Shown here piece after piece: positions 36,101 to 44,788 of a stretch of DNA of 64,000 nucleotides. The position numbers were made by a program, and so were the translations under genes. The stretch covers positions 1 through 64,000 of the forward strand of contig DASRND010000038.1 of assembly GCA_035647615.1 (NCBI GenBank), read 5' to 3'. A model generated the notes under the pieces. That model saw only the letters and a list, made by a program, of their open reading frames with translations, did not search any database and was not told the origin of the DNA. Every line of letters begins with the position of its first letter. Positions within the stretch are counted from its first letter, which is position 1. The stretch is from Bacteroidales bacterium (lineage in GTDB: Bacteria; Bacteroidota; Bacteroidia; Bacteroidales; 4484-276).

Positions 36101-36543
36101 CAAATGGAAAAGGTGAAATAAATTTTGTTAGCGCAGAAGACGAAAATGCTTTCTTCAATTTTGTAGATCAGGACAAATACCTTAGTAACCACAAAGGCGA
36201 ATATGCTGAGGCATACGCTGCACGTGCTCCCTGGGTAAACAGGTTCGACTTACGTATTGCACGCGAGTATTATTTTAAGGTAGCCGGACAAACAAACACC
36301 TTGCAATTTAGCCTTGACTGCTTAAACTTTGGCAACATTCTAAACAGCGAATGGGGCGTTTACCAGACAGATTACGGATCGAATAATGGTCAAATTTTAA
36401 AGTATGAAGGCAAGGATGCAGACAACGTTCCAAGCTTCTCAATGGTAAAAGTTGACGGTGAATATCCAACAGAAACCTATTCTCCCCATTATAATCGCAC
36501 TCAAGTTTGGCAACTCCAGATTGGGGTAAGATATATCTTCTAA
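33181..36543 (+). CDS. Oar-like TonB-dependent outer-membrane receptor
   Basis: The 1120-residue product has a signal peptide (ending FGQV), a carboxypeptidase regulatory-like beta-sandwich at about 25-115 (GRVMDTNKELLPGATVIAI), a plug domain near 135-240 (FTVDGANFNNNFGL) and a 22-strand barrel to the end, which finishes in the outer-membrane signature VRYIF. The length and plug resemble Oar-type receptors rather than SusC, and no SusD gene follows. It would import a large substrate with TonB energy; peptides or proteins are the usual inference for this group. A terminator follows, then an ENPP-like lipoprotein gene. Confidence 0.88.
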   Translation: MKRSLLNLMFTLALVFAAQTLFGQVTTSAMNGRVMDTNKELLPGATVIAIHQPSGTQYGTITSGEGYFNLTGMRAGGPYSVEVSFVGYSKETYSDITLFLGQTFVLNAVLKEGLELGEVMVVGKKASAFQTDKTGATTNISNQELTRMPSISRSIQDITRISPYANGMGFAGGDGRSTNFTVDGANFNNNFGLGPNLPGGGNPISLDAIEEVQVVVAPFDIRQTNFIGGGINAITKSGTNQFRGSAYAYLKNQDMRGNRIGDVDFGERDKESTKTYGLTLGGPIIKNKLFFFVNGEYEINPGQVVTWRPSEDGVMNTDLMLSRTSKEDLESVRQHLISKYGYDPGSYNSFPADENNKKLMARIDWNINKSHKMSVRYNYTKNQAWYPTNGNSTDAGFRNRSMNRISQYSMAFSNSIYSQDNTVNSIALDLNSRFSNKVSNQFLATYTKIEDMRGSESSPFPFIDIMNGVNPDGSQILEPYMSAGYELFTWNNGVNNNILNIVDNVNLYLNNHKITIGAGFEHQMANNSYMRNGTGYYRYASVDDFLNEAAPRDFSITYGYAGEKNPAAEVAFNQFSIYAQDEWNINRNFKLSYGIRADYLVYDDENILRNNAIYDLNFSDPVLDENNNPVLDDEGNQVFKNGGNKIDTGVWPDAKVQISPRVGFTWDVMGDQSLKLRGGTGLFAGRLPLVFFTNMPTNSGMVQGSYSAVTKYDSDGNVTSADPNLELLAGGMITDVDEMIRILGLQNTITPEDGALPRDINAVDPDFKMPQVWKTSLALDYEIPVSFPLSVTVEGIFTKTLNDVMLKNYDLKEPDDTWQRFSGADDRYFYPAKADLTYNGRNAYVLSNTSDGWGAIGNISIFAEPAKDLNLMAAYTFTESKEISGMPGSNAASAYTGLIEIDGPHLPLNQRSQYVVPSKVIASASWKIPWGNNALKSGTIVNLFYSGFTPYGNSFTYTNDMNGDGIATDLIYIPNGKGEINFVSAEDENAFFNFVDQDKYLSNHKGEYAEAYAARAPWVNRFDLRIAREYYFKVAGQTNTLQFSLDCLNFGNILNSEWGVYQTDYGSNNGQILKYEGKDADNVPSFSMVKVDGEYPTETYSPHYNRTQVWQLQIGVRYIF

Positions 36544-36568
36544 GAGTGCCGTTTTTTGAACAATTCTG

Positions 36569-36599
36569 AAGAAGTCCTGCTATTTATGCAGGACTTCTT
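36569..36599 (+). terminator. Terminator after the TonB receptor gene
   Basis: AAGAAGTCCTGC and GCAGGACTTCTT form a perfect 12 bp stem with a seven-base loop, followed by ATTTT. It separates the receptor from the next gene only partly, since that gene begins 28 bases later. Confidence 0.75.
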
Positions 36600-36626
36600 A
36601 TTTTAACTTAATTGCTATTTACTGAT

Positions 36627-37841
36627 ATGAAAAAACAAGTAATTCTGCTGCTACTCATTCTGCCAGTGTTTTTTGCATCGTGCAATCGCAGTAGCACCAA
36701 ACCGGAAGATACTTATCTCGTCGTTCTCTCCATGGACGGCGTCAGGTGGGACTACAATCAAAAGGCTCATACGCCCACATTCGATAGTCTAGCGGCAGCA
36801 GGTGTAAAAGCCGAAAGGATGATTCCATCGTTTCCTACCAAGACATTTCCAAACCACTTTACGCTGGCCACCGGGCTTTATCCCGATCATCACGGCATCG
36901 TTCTCAACGGCTTTTACGATCCGGAGAAAGAGCGCTATTACCGTATGAAAGACCCTGTGTCGCGCGACGATGGCACTTTTTATGGCGGCGAGCCTGTTTG
37001 GAATACCGCCCAAAAGTACGGATTGCGCTCGGCCACCCTCTTCTGGGTAGGCTCCGAAGCCGATGTGCAGGGGCAGCACCCCAGCATCTGGATGCCTTAC
37101 GAGCACAACATGCCCTACACTGCGCGCATCGACACGGTACTAGCCTGGCTGCAACTGCCCGAAGCGCAGCGCCCACAACTGGTGATGTGGTATGTGGATG
37201 AACCTGACGGCTGTGGCCACAGATATGGCCCCGACAGCCCGCAGATCGTCGAAACGATGGAACACCTCGATTCCCTTCTGGGGATTTTTATGCGCGGTAT
37301 TTCCAGACTGCCTCACCACGATAAAATAAATGTGATTGTTCTTTCTGATCATGGAATGGCCGAAATCGACGGCAGCAGAGCTGTGGTACTTTCCGATTAC
37401 ATCGACACCACCTGGATAGCTGAAGCACAAGGCGGCAACCCGGTTTGGGTTTTACAAGCTGCTAATGGATTTCACGACTCGGTGGCGGCTGGTCTGGCCA
37501 AAGTTCCACACATCAGTTGGTGGCCTTCAGGTCAGGTTCCCGAAAGGCTTCATTACGGCACCAATTCGCGCACACTCGACTTTGTGGTGGCTGCCGACAG
37601 CAGTTGGAGCGTGGGCTACAAAATCGCCCGCAACTATTATGGTGGCACCCACGGCTACGACAATGCCAACGCCGACATGCACACTATTTTCTATGCTGCC
37701 GGTCCAGCTTTCCGCAACGATGGTTTTGTGAATCCGCCCTTCGCCAACGTATCGGTCTATCCACTCATGTGCCGCGTGCTGGGAATAGAACCGGCCCCCA
37801 ACGATGGCAACCTCGACGAAGTGGCTGGGATGCTGAAGTGA
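36627..37841 (+). CDS. ENPP-like phosphodiesterase/pyrophosphatase lipoprotein
   Basis: Start ATG 36627 gives a clean lipoprotein signal (lipobox FASC, Cys 19). The 404-residue product contains the hallmark FPTKTFPNHFTLATGLYPDH, which carries the catalytic Thr, plus DEPDGCGHRYGP, LSDHGMAEID and GTHGYDN, which hold the two-zinc site of the alkaline-phosphatase/ENPP superfamily. It should hydrolyse nucleotide or phosphodiester bonds outside the cytoplasm, freeing phosphate or nucleosides. It directly follows the TonB receptor gene and may feed it, although a terminator lies between. Confidence 0.9.
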   Translation: MKKQVILLLLILPVFFASCNRSSTKPEDTYLVVLSMDGVRWDYNQKAHTPTFDSLAAAGVKAERMIPSFPTKTFPNHFTLATGLYPDHHGIVLNGFYDPEKERYYRMKDPVSRDDGTFYGGEPVWNTAQKYGLRSATLFWVGSEADVQGQHPSIWMPYEHNMPYTARIDTVLAWLQLPEAQRPQLVMWYVDEPDGCGHRYGPDSPQIVETMEHLDSLLGIFMRGISRLPHHDKINVIVLSDHGMAEIDGSRAVVLSDYIDTTWIAEAQGGNPVWVLQAANGFHDSVAAGLAKVPHISWWPSGQVPERLHYGTNSRTLDFVVAADSSWSVGYKIARNYYGGTHGYDNANADMHTIFYAAGPAFRNDGFVNPPFANVSVYPLMCRVLGIEPAPNDGNLDEVAGMLK

Positions 37842-37856
37842 TTTGTTGATGGGGTG

Positions 37857-38060
37857 ATGTGGTGATAGGGTGATGTGCTGATTTAAAGATTTTAGATTTT
37901 AGATTTTAGATTTTAGTAAACATGCAAAGACGAAGGACAATTGACGCCTGCCCTGTGGTGGTTGAGCGTCGGCTGGTGAGCGTAGCCGAACCAAGTCGAA
38001 ACCAGCGTAGCCGAAGGGAAGGACGATTAACAATTAACTACTAACCATTAACGATTAACA
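37857..38060. repeat. Intergenic simple repeats
   Basis: A TTTTAGA motif is repeated four times near 37893-37917, and the words GCGTAGCCGAA and GTCGAAACC recur further on. A similar CTTCGACT-type tract lies at 62032-62102. No gene is seen. Confidence 0.5.
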
Positions 38061-38070
38061 TAAAAATCTT

Positions 38071-38652
38071 GTGAGCCTTTCCAAAAAAATTGTCCTTGCC
38101 TCTTCCTCACCACGTCGTCAGCAGCTGCTGGCTGAGATGGGATATGAATTTACGGTGCGTCTTGCAAAAGTGGATGAAAGTTTCCCGGAGAATCTACAAG
38201 GCGCAGAGGTGGCTTCGTTTCTTTGTAAAAAAAAAGCAATGGCATTCGCCGAAAAAGAGCTGCTTCAGGATGAAATCATCATCACCGCCGACACCATCGT
38301 TTGCCTGAATGATAAAATTCTTAATAAGCCCGGGAATCGCGATGAAGCGATTGGCATGCTGCAGATGCTCTCCGGGCAAAAGCATGAAGTGATCACAGGT
38401 ATTTGTTTGCGCAGCATCGGCAAAATCAAAGCTTTCACAGATTGTACCGAGGTGTATTTTAAAGAGTTGTCAGCAGAAACCATCGAACACTATGTCGATC
38501 ATTACAAACCCTACGACAAAGCGGGTAGCTATGGCATTCAGGAATGGATTGGCCTGGTAGGCATTGCAAAAATTGATGGCTCCTACTTTAACGTGATGGG
38601 GCTTCCGACGGCGCGGCTCAAAGAGGAGCTGGAGGAATTTGTATTATCATGA
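38071..38652 (+). CDS. maf: Maf-type nucleoside triphosphate pyrophosphatase
   Basis: The start is GTG 38071, which places ASSSPRRQQLL, the Maf signature, near residue 10. ADTIVCLND and GSYGIQEWIGLVGI complete the active site. The 193-residue product is of normal length; the GSYGIQ pattern is typical of the dTTP/UTP-specific branch (YhdE). It hydrolyses modified or excess nucleoside triphosphates and is tied to cell-division arrest and house-cleaning. It is followed by a repeat tract and the DUF502 gene. Confidence 0.92.
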   Translation: MSLSKKIVLASSSPRRQQLLAEMGYEFTVRLAKVDESFPENLQGAEVASFLCKKKAMAFAEKELLQDEIIITADTIVCLNDKILNKPGNRDEAIGMLQMLSGQKHEVITGICLRSIGKIKAFTDCTEVYFKELSAETIEHYVDHYKPYDKAGSYGIQEWIGLVGIAKIDGSYFNVMGLPTARLKEELEEFVLS

Positions 38653-38779
38653 CATGCTCCGACACGGCAATCATTCAAAATTTAAAAGTCAGGATCCGAT
38701 ATTCAAGATTTTAATTCCGTCTTCTTTTTCATTCCAATTTTATTATTCTGATATCGCCTCTATCCTTGGGGCTTTGGGG

Positions 38780-38862
38780 CTTTGCGCCACGCACCATGCG
38801 CCATGCTCTTTGCGCCAAGCGCCATGCTCTTTGCGCCCTGCGTCCCTGCGCCATGCTCCCCG
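38780..38862. repeat. Degenerate CGCCATGCTCT repeat tract, second copy
   Basis: Six or so variants of GCGCCATGCTCTTTGCGCC lie in tandem, as at 32260-32325. Both tracts sit 60-90 bases upstream of a start codon. Confidence 0.6.
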
Positions 38863-38875
38863 CCAACATTTTGAC

Positions 38876-38908
38876 CTTCTGCGTTGTTGTGCTGTTTTAT
38901 TACTTTTG
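38876..38908 (+). promoter_or_regulatory. Bacteroidota-type promoter for the DUF502-surE-lpxB unit
   Basis: TACTTTTG at 38901-38908 fits TAnnTTTG; TTCTG at 38876 may serve as -33. The leader before ATG 38923 would be under 15 bases. Confidence 0.45.
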
Positions 38909-38922
38909 CCGACTAAAAATTT

Positions 38923-39510
38923 ATGAAGACACGCAACACTTTCAGGCGCCTGCTCAATTATTTCTTCCAGGGTTTACTTTTTCTGGGTCCACTGGCCGTG
39001 ACAATTTACGCGGTAAAGATTACCTTTTTATGGATTGACGGGCTACTTTACAAACATATCGAGGGACTTCTGGGGCTGGAAATACCCGGACTTGGCTTGG
39101 TGACACTGCTGCTCTTCATCACGCTGATAGGATTTCTGGGGAGTTTGTTTTTCTTCAAACCTTTCCTCACCTATCTCGACAGGATAATCAGCCGAATGCC
39201 GCTGATCAAAATCATTTATACTTCTGTGAAGGATTTGATGTCGGCATTTGTGGGCAACAAACGCCGCTTTAACCAGCCCGTGCTGGTGCGTATCGGTGGC
39301 AGCGACTCGCTCGAAAAAATTGGTTTTATCACCAACGAAGACCTTTCGGAGCTGGGCATCACCGACGGCAGAATAGCCGTTTATCTGCCACATTCTTACG
39401 CCTGGTCGGGAAATCTGTTTATTGTGCCTGTCGAAAATGTTACGCGCATCGATGCTTCGGCGACCGATGTGATGAAATATATTATCTCGGCAGGAGTTAC
39501 CAAATTATAA
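38923..39510 (+). CDS. DUF502 membrane protein
   Basis: The 195-residue product has two long hydrophobic hairpins near 14-38 and 55-80 (LLFITLIGFLGSLFF), a PLIKIIYTSVKDL motif typical of DUF502, and a soluble C-terminal part. Family members are found across bacteria but have no assigned function. It lies 11 bases before surE, in a transcription unit that also holds lpxB, so it may act in envelope maintenance. Confidence 0.85.
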   Translation: MKTRNTFRRLLNYFFQGLLFLGPLAVTIYAVKITFLWIDGLLYKHIEGLLGLEIPGLGLVTLLLFITLIGFLGSLFFFKPFLTYLDRIISRMPLIKIIYTSVKDLMSAFVGNKRRFNQPVLVRIGGSDSLEKIGFITNEDLSELGITDGRIAVYLPHSYAWSGNLFIVPVENVTRIDASATDVMKYIISAGVTKL

Positions 39511-39521
39511 ATTCTAAAAAT

Positions 39522-40352
39522 ATGAAACATTCAATAAAAAAACCACTGATACTTGTTACCAACGATGATGGCATCAACGCCCCCGGCATCCGTACATTAA
39601 TACGAATAATGCGCACACTGGGTGATGTGGTGGTGGTTGCCCCCGACCGTCCGCGTTCGGCGCAAAGCCATTCCATTACCGTTTCACAGCCATTGCGTTT
39701 AAAACTGATAGAAGAAGCCGAGGGATACCGCGAGTTTAGCTGCAACGGCACTCCGGTAGATTGCGTAAAGCTGGGCACCAAAATCGTTTTGCGCGGAAAT
39801 CCTGACTTGCTGGTGTCGGGCATCAACCACGGCTCCAACGCCTCCATCAACGTACTTTATTCCGGCACCATGGCTGCTGTGATAGAAGGATCGATAGACA
39901 TAATCCCTTCCATCGGTTTCTCGCTGAACGATTATTCGGCGAAAGCCATCTTTGAACATGCCGAAGAACATATCCGCCAGATTGCACTCCAGGTGCTGGA
40001 GCGCGGACTTCCCAATGGCGTTAGTCTGAACGTGAACATCCCCAAAATTTCTGAGGAGCCAATAAAAGGAGCGCTGGTTTGTCGTCAGGCTCGCGGAACG
40101 TGGGTTGAAGAATTCGACGAGCGGATCGACCCGCGCGGACAAGACTACTATTGGATAACAGGCGTATTCAGCAATGCCGACAACGACGAAGGCACCGACA
40201 TCCGCGCCATGGAAAACAACTACATCGCCGTGGTACCAACGCAATTCGACTTTACCGCCGCTAACTCTATGAAACTTATCGGCGAGTTTGATTTTGAACC
40301 CAAAAAAGTTAACAACAAACAGCATCAACCTGTCCGATCGATCAACGGCTGA
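39522..40352 (+). CDS. surE: 5'/3'-nucleotidase SurE
   Basis: The 276-residue product has LVTNDDGINAPGIRTL at residues 8-23, whose two Asp bind the metal, followed by DRPRSAQSHSIT, and SGINHGSNASINVLYSGTM near residues 100-120, the remaining metal and phosphate residues. It dephosphorylates nucleoside monophosphates in stress survival and shows exopolyphosphatase activity in some species. Its place beside lpxB is a frequent Bacteroidota arrangement. Confidence 0.95.
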   Translation: MKHSIKKPLILVTNDDGINAPGIRTLIRIMRTLGDVVVVAPDRPRSAQSHSITVSQPLRLKLIEEAEGYREFSCNGTPVDCVKLGTKIVLRGNPDLLVSGINHGSNASINVLYSGTMAAVIEGSIDIIPSIGFSLNDYSAKAIFEHAEEHIRQIALQVLERGLPNGVSLNVNIPKISEEPIKGALVCRQARGTWVEEFDERIDPRGQDYYWITGVFSNADNDEGTDIRAMENNYIAVVPTQFDFTAANSMKLIGEFDFEPKKVNNKQHQPVRSING

Positions 40353-40382
40353 CCCGCCGCTGATGATTAAATCAAAGTTTCT

Positions 40383-40664
40383 ATGCACGATACACTTAAA
40401 AGAGACTCATACGGATTTGGTACTTTAATGGCTTTGGGCGCTCCGCTAATTGCAATGCTGTTTTTCTATTATTTGCTTTTGTGGATCAGCAAGCTGATTC
40501 AATTGCCCCATTACGGCTTTCGCGATCTTTATTTGTTGTCGCTCACCGCCAACATCCTGCTGATGCGCTACTATCTGGTTTCGATAAAAATGGTGCGCAC
40601 CGGAAAAGGCATTCTTATCACAACTTTTGTATTGGTAGCCATATTTTTCATCTTTATTTCCTAA
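40383..40664 (+). CDS. Small membrane protein of the surE-lpxB unit
   Basis: The 93-residue product has three hydrophobic spans (about 17-37, 48-62 and 72-92) and an N-terminal charged start, with a YYLLLWISKLIQLP loop. No family is recognised. It ends two bases before the lpxB ATG and is probably coupled to it. A role in lipid A export or assembly is possible only by position. Confidence 0.65.
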   Translation: MHDTLKRDSYGFGTLMALGAPLIAMLFFYYLLLWISKLIQLPHYGFRDLYLLSLTANILLMRYYLVSIKMVRTGKGILITTFVLVAIFFIFIS

Positions 40665-40666
40665 CC

Positions 40667-41794
40667 ATGAAATACTACATCATTGCCGGTGAAGCATCAG
40701 GCGACCTCCATGGCGCCGGGCTTATGCGCCATTTGACTGTGGAAGACCCTGCCGCCGAATTCCGGGTATGGGGTGGCGATTTGATGGAACAGCAGCGGGG
40801 AACGCTGGTAAAACATTATCGTGATCTGGCTTTTATGGGCTTTGTGGAGGTGATCAGCAATCTGGGGACGATCCTGAAAAACATCCGACTTTGCAAACGC
40901 GACATCCTGGCCTGGAAACCCGATGTGTTGATACTTATCGACTATCCCGGCTTTAATCTGCGCATCGCTTCTTTTGCTGCCTGCCACAAAATACCGGTTT
41001 ATTATTACATTTCGCCACAGGTATGGGCATGGAAAAAATCGCGGGTGAAGCAGATCAAAAAATATGTAGATCGCATGTTTGTGATTTTGCCTTTTGAAAA
41101 AGATTTTTATAAAAAATATGGTGTAGAGGTCGATTACGTTGGGCATCCTTTGCTGGATGCTTTGCAGCGTGAGAGGGTAAATTTTCATAATCCTGCCGAT
41201 TTTCGCGCAATGCACAATCTGGATCGCCGCCTGATCATCGCTGTGTTGCCGGGCAGCCGCAAACAAGAAATCAAACGCCTGCTTCCATTGCTTTTAAGCG
41301 CCGCCGATGCCTTTCCACAATACCAATTTGTGGTTGCCGGCGCGCCTTCGGTTCCTGCTGAATTTTATGAGCAGGCTGCACGAGGGGCTGAATATAAAAT
41401 TATCTTCGGCGCCACGCACGATCTGTTGCACAACGCATGGGCCGGACTGATTACCTCCGGCACCGCTACGCTCGAAACAGCTTTGCTCGACGTGCCTCAG
41501 GTGGTTTGCTACAGCGGAAACGCGCTTTCGTTTGAGATTGCAAAACGCATTGTTGACATAAAATATATTTCGTTGGTAAATCTAATTATGGATCGCCCGG
41601 TGGTGAAAGAGCTCATACAGAGTGAGCTGACTCAGGGAAATATTGTAAAAGAACTCAAAATGCTGCTCGACCATTCCCAACGCAAAACAATGCTGGAAGC
41701 CTATAAATCCCTGCGCGAGAAATTGGGCAATGCCGGCGCTTCGAGCCGCGCTGCAAAACTGATGGTGGAAAGCTTAAAAAGCCCCAAAAAATGA
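40667..41794 (+). CDS. lpxB: Lipid-A-disaccharide synthase
   Basis: Start ATG 40667 (MKYYIIAGEASGDLHG) fits the family; the open frame upstream overlaps the previous gene. The 375-residue product has GEASGDLHG near residue 8, YISPQVWAWKKSRVKQIKKY near residue 110, DYVGHPLLD near residue 160 and SGTATLETALLDVPQVV near residue 265, all hallmarks. It joins UDP-2,3-diacylglucosamine with lipid X to make the lipid A disaccharide on the inner face of the cytoplasmic membrane. It is the last gene of the DUF502-surE unit. Confidence 0.97.
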   Translation: MKYYIIAGEASGDLHGAGLMRHLTVEDPAAEFRVWGGDLMEQQRGTLVKHYRDLAFMGFVEVISNLGTILKNIRLCKRDILAWKPDVLILIDYPGFNLRIASFAACHKIPVYYYISPQVWAWKKSRVKQIKKYVDRMFVILPFEKDFYKKYGVEVDYVGHPLLDALQRERVNFHNPADFRAMHNLDRRLIIAVLPGSRKQEIKRLLPLLLSAADAFPQYQFVVAGAPSVPAEFYEQAARGAEYKIIFGATHDLLHNAWAGLITSGTATLETALLDVPQVVCYSGNALSFEIAKRIVDIKYISLVNLIMDRPVVKELIQSELTQGNIVKELKMLLDHSQRKTMLEAYKSLREKLGNAGASSRAAKLMVESLKSPKK

Positions 41795-41951
41795 CAACTA
41801 AATTGAAACCGTGATTTTCACTGTCTTTTTTAAAACAAAATATATTTTCGAAATCTTAGTTAAAAGGAAACCCGCTTTTGCATTCATATTTAATTAATTG
41901 AAATATTTTTCGATGTAAGCCAGAACGAGCGGTACCTTTTAACAAAAAGGA

Positions 41952-41959
41952 TATTTTTG
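41952..41959 (+). promoter_or_regulatory. Bacteroidota -7 promoter element
   Basis: TATTTTTG fits TAnnTTTG; the start point would be near 41965, about 60 bases before the TPR gene. Confidence 0.45.
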
Positions 41960-42024
41960 CGTTTATCAACAAAACTCGTGTTTTAGAACTTATTAATAAA
42001 CAAACTAATCAACAGGAAATCGTT

Positions 42025-43002
42025 ATGAATTTTAAAAAGATCAAAAGCTTTTTCATGCTGGCCGCCATCATGTTGGCATTTTCAGCGACAGGGCAAGACG
42101 TTAATCAGGCTGCCGACATTTTTAACCAGGGCAATCAGGGTGTAAAAGACAACAATTACCAATTGGCCATCGACAAGTATCAGGAGGCCATGGACATGGC
42201 TTCGCAGCTTGGGCCGGAAGGCGAACAGATAGTTGCCGGAGCAAAATCCCAGATTCCTTCGCTCTATTACAAGATAGGAATCGCCGATTACAAAGATAAA
42301 AACATCGACAAGGCAGTTGGCGAGTTTGAAAAAGCCATCGAATATGCTACCCAATACAACGACCCCGAAACCGCTGCAAAAGCTACCGACATTATCCCAA
42401 AGCTCTATTACTCGCAGGGCAACAGCTTTTACAGCGATGAAAAATACAACGAAGCGCTCGAAAGTTTCGGCAAATCGGCTGAGCTGGCACCCGACTATTC
42501 TCGGGCTTACTGGGGAATGGCGCTGGTTTACAACAAAATTGACGACACCGAAAAAATGAAAGAATCGTTTGCTAAGGCGCTGGAATTGGCCGAAGGCGAA
42601 GGCGATGCGGATATGGCCAAAAAAGTGCGCGCTAATGCCAGCAAGCTGCTGCAGTCGGAAGGCGCTAAAAAACTACAAGCCCAGGATTGGCCGGCAGCAC
42701 TGATGTGCCTGAACGCCACTACCGAATTTGAACCCGAAAATGCCGAAGCATATTATTACATTGCTCTGGCCAACAACGGACTGAAAAAATACGACGAAGC
42801 CATCGCTGCCGCTGACAAGGGGCTTGAAGTTGCTGCCAGCGAAAGCGCTGATTTTAAAGCCAAGTTTTATTACGAAAAAGGTAACGCACTAAAGGCACAA
42901 GGTAACAACGACGCCGCCTGCGATGCATACCAAAATGCCAAACACGGACAATTTGTACAAAACGCCGATTACGAGATCAAAACGGTTTTAAAGTGTAATT
43001 AA
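42025..43002 (+). CDS. Exported tetratricopeptide-repeat protein
   Basis: The 325-residue product has a signal peptide (ending SATGQ) and about seven TPR units, for example NNYQLAIDKYQEAMDMA, KNIDKAVGEFEKAIEYA, EKYNEALESFGKSAELAPDY and KKYDEAIAAADKGLEVA. Two Cys near the C-terminus could form a disulfide. TPR proteins of this size serve as scaffolds; no partner is indicated by the neighbours. A strong terminator follows. Confidence 0.85.
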   Translation: MNFKKIKSFFMLAAIMLAFSATGQDVNQAADIFNQGNQGVKDNNYQLAIDKYQEAMDMASQLGPEGEQIVAGAKSQIPSLYYKIGIADYKDKNIDKAVGEFEKAIEYATQYNDPETAAKATDIIPKLYYSQGNSFYSDEKYNEALESFGKSAELAPDYSRAYWGMALVYNKIDDTEKMKESFAKALELAEGEGDADMAKKVRANASKLLQSEGAKKLQAQDWPAALMCLNATTEFEPENAEAYYYIALANNGLKKYDEAIAAADKGLEVAASESADFKAKFYYEKGNALKAQGNNDAACDAYQNAKHGQFVQNADYEIKTVLKCN

Positions 43003-43074
43003 TACACAAAACATTCCTGCTGAGCTTTCCGATGCATCGGATAAAAAAGTTCGGAACAGGAACAATCATAAAAG

Positions 43075-43109
43075 AAAAGACAGAATGTTTCGGCATTCTG
43101 TCTTTTTTT
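43075..43109 (+). terminator. Rho-independent terminator
   Basis: AAAAGACAGAATG pairs with CATTCTGTCTTTT around TTTCGG, followed by a long T run. It ends the TPR gene and faces the convergent DUF5103 gene. Confidence 0.95.
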
Positions 43110-43177
43110 ATTAATGATCTGCGTGTTACACAAATTAGGCTTTTCGCCTTATTGAAATTTGATAAAATGCGTCCTGT

Positions 43178-44485
43178 TTATTCCGGAAAGGTAAGAATGG
43201 TGGTGACGTTGACCAGCCTGTCGAAGCGCCCGCCAACAGGACGATAATAGACGAAGAAAGAATAATCGTTGTTGCTGTCGAAAAAGTTACCTTCTGTCAG
43301 CTCGGTTTCCCCACGGGTGGCGTTGTTGGGCAAAAACAGATATTGATAATTATAAAATCCCTGCTTGAGCAGCAACGATGCTTCATAGCCTTTCCGATCG
43401 TAGTTGTATTTTAATTCGGCTTCGGGTATAAATTGCCAATATGTCAATCCGCCCATCAGATACAATTTGCCGGTAGCCAAAGGGTAGTCGTAAGGCAGGA
43501 AAAAATGAACCTGCGCATAGTCAGCCATCGTGTTATCTATTTCCATATCCTCCGTCTTTATCAAAAAAAGGCCATTGATACTCTCCTGCACATTCTCAAA
43601 TACATTCTTCTTTTTCACCACGTCATCATGCAGAAAAACCTGATAGCCCTCCATGGGATCATAATCAGTTTCGGCAACCCTGAATGAATTGTAGCGCAGA
43701 CTTTTAAGATCAAAATAGCGGAAGGCATTGCCTCCATCAAACACATTTACACCGTCGTAATCGTACAACAGGTCTGTGCCGGTGATGGAGCGTGGTTTCA
43801 AGTCGGTGATGGCATTGTCCCAGCGACCGTTTTGGCGCAGGGTTACTTTTATCTCCTGCCGCGGGTCGGTAAGTGACAGCCCCATGGTTTGAATATTAAA
43901 GACCACCTCCTGCCGCCAGTCACGCTCCGAAACATCGAGTGGTTTGCGCACCCGCGCCACAACCTGCACCCGTGGGTCTACCACAAAAAACCGATGTGTA
44001 AAAATCACCTCCTCAGGATCGTCGGCCAGATAAACCTTGAGCAGATAGTTGCCCGAAAGGCGATATGAAATATTCTCATTTGGGATGACCCCATGATAAT
44101 GAACATAGGGCTGCATGGTGTTGACAGAATAAGCAAAATCATCGATATAATCATCCTGGAAAGTTTCCAGATATTCAGTGGGCACCAAATCGGATACATT
44201 CCAGTCGGCGTCGCAATGAATGATCGTGTAACCATACTTTTTATAATCGGCCGAGAGGTCGTCGAACGAAAAAACGAGGCGCTCCGACGACTTAAGCTTC
44301 ACCACCGGCTTCGACATGGGTGCTCCGTCGGGATGCATCAACACCGCGCGGATATAGTCTTTGTAGATGTAGCTGGAGTTTCTCACGAAATCTTCCTGGT
44401 AATAATCGTCGGGGTCGGTTTGGCTTCGACCTGTTAGCATCGCCACGATCATTACCGTTATTAACAATAGTATTTTTTTCATCAT
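43178..44485 (-). CDS. DUF5103 family exported protein
   Basis: The 435-residue product has a signal peptide ending near GRSQ and the conserved features of DUF5103: an N-terminal beta-sandwich (residues about 30-140) and a longer beta domain with IIHCDADWNVSDLVP, YSVNTMQPYVHYHG and a C-terminal YNYQYLFLPN region. Family members are common in Bacteroidota and their role is unknown; envelope or surface placement is likely. It is monocistronic, with a palindrome-rich gap upstream. Confidence 0.85.
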   Translation of the reverse strand: MMKKILLLITVMIVAMLTGRSQTDPDDYYQEDFVRNSSYIYKDYIRAVLMHPDGAPMSKPVVKLKSSERLVFSFDDLSADYKKYGYTIIHCDADWNVSDLVPTEYLETFQDDYIDDFAYSVNTMQPYVHYHGVIPNENISYRLSGNYLLKVYLADDPEEVIFTHRFFVVDPRVQVVARVRKPLDVSERDWRQEVVFNIQTMGLSLTDPRQEIKVTLRQNGRWDNAITDLKPRSITGTDLLYDYDGVNVFDGGNAFRYFDLKSLRYNSFRVAETDYDPMEGYQVFLHDDVVKKKNVFENVQESINGLFLIKTEDMEIDNTMADYAQVHFFLPYDYPLATGKLYLMGGLTYWQFIPEAELKYNYDRKGYEASLLLKQGFYNYQYLFLPNNATRGETELTEGNFFDSNNDYSFFVYYRPVGGRFDRLVNVTTILTFPE

Positions 44486-44524
44486 TTGTATTTAGTTGTG
44501 TGGTTAAAAATCCTTTTTTTTTCC

Positions 44525-44663
44525 TCACCCCCGACCCCTCCCAATTGGAGGGAGCGCTTCTTCGTGGCGATAGAAATATTTTCTAAACTGCCTGCTCCGT
44601 TTGGGTTTTTCCACTTTGCCATGCAAAAGCGCTCCCTTCCACGTGTCGGGGAAGGGTCGCGGA
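44525..44663. repeat. Long inverted repeat in the gap before the DUF5103 gene
   Basis: CCCCGACCCCTCCC and AGGGAGCGCTT on the left (44525-44559) match AAGCGCTCCCTTCC and TCGGGGAAGGGTCG on the right (44627-44663) in inverted order. The arms are about 35 bases and the centre 68. It resembles a miniature inverted-repeat or REP-like element. The remaining gap (44486-44788) holds no gene. Confidence 0.6.
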
Positions 44664-44788
44664 TGGTGCTATTGCGTCGTTTTGCATCAATTTATTCTAA
44701 CTTTCATTTATCTAAATCCCGGCCAAAGATATGGAAATATCTAACCGCGCATCGTCTGCTTTCATGCAATTGGAAGACATTTTATTTT

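Noticed and set aside
33181..36543. SusC of a polysaccharide utilisation locus
   Set aside because: No SusD gene or glycan enzymes follow, and the plug resembles Oar-type receptors.
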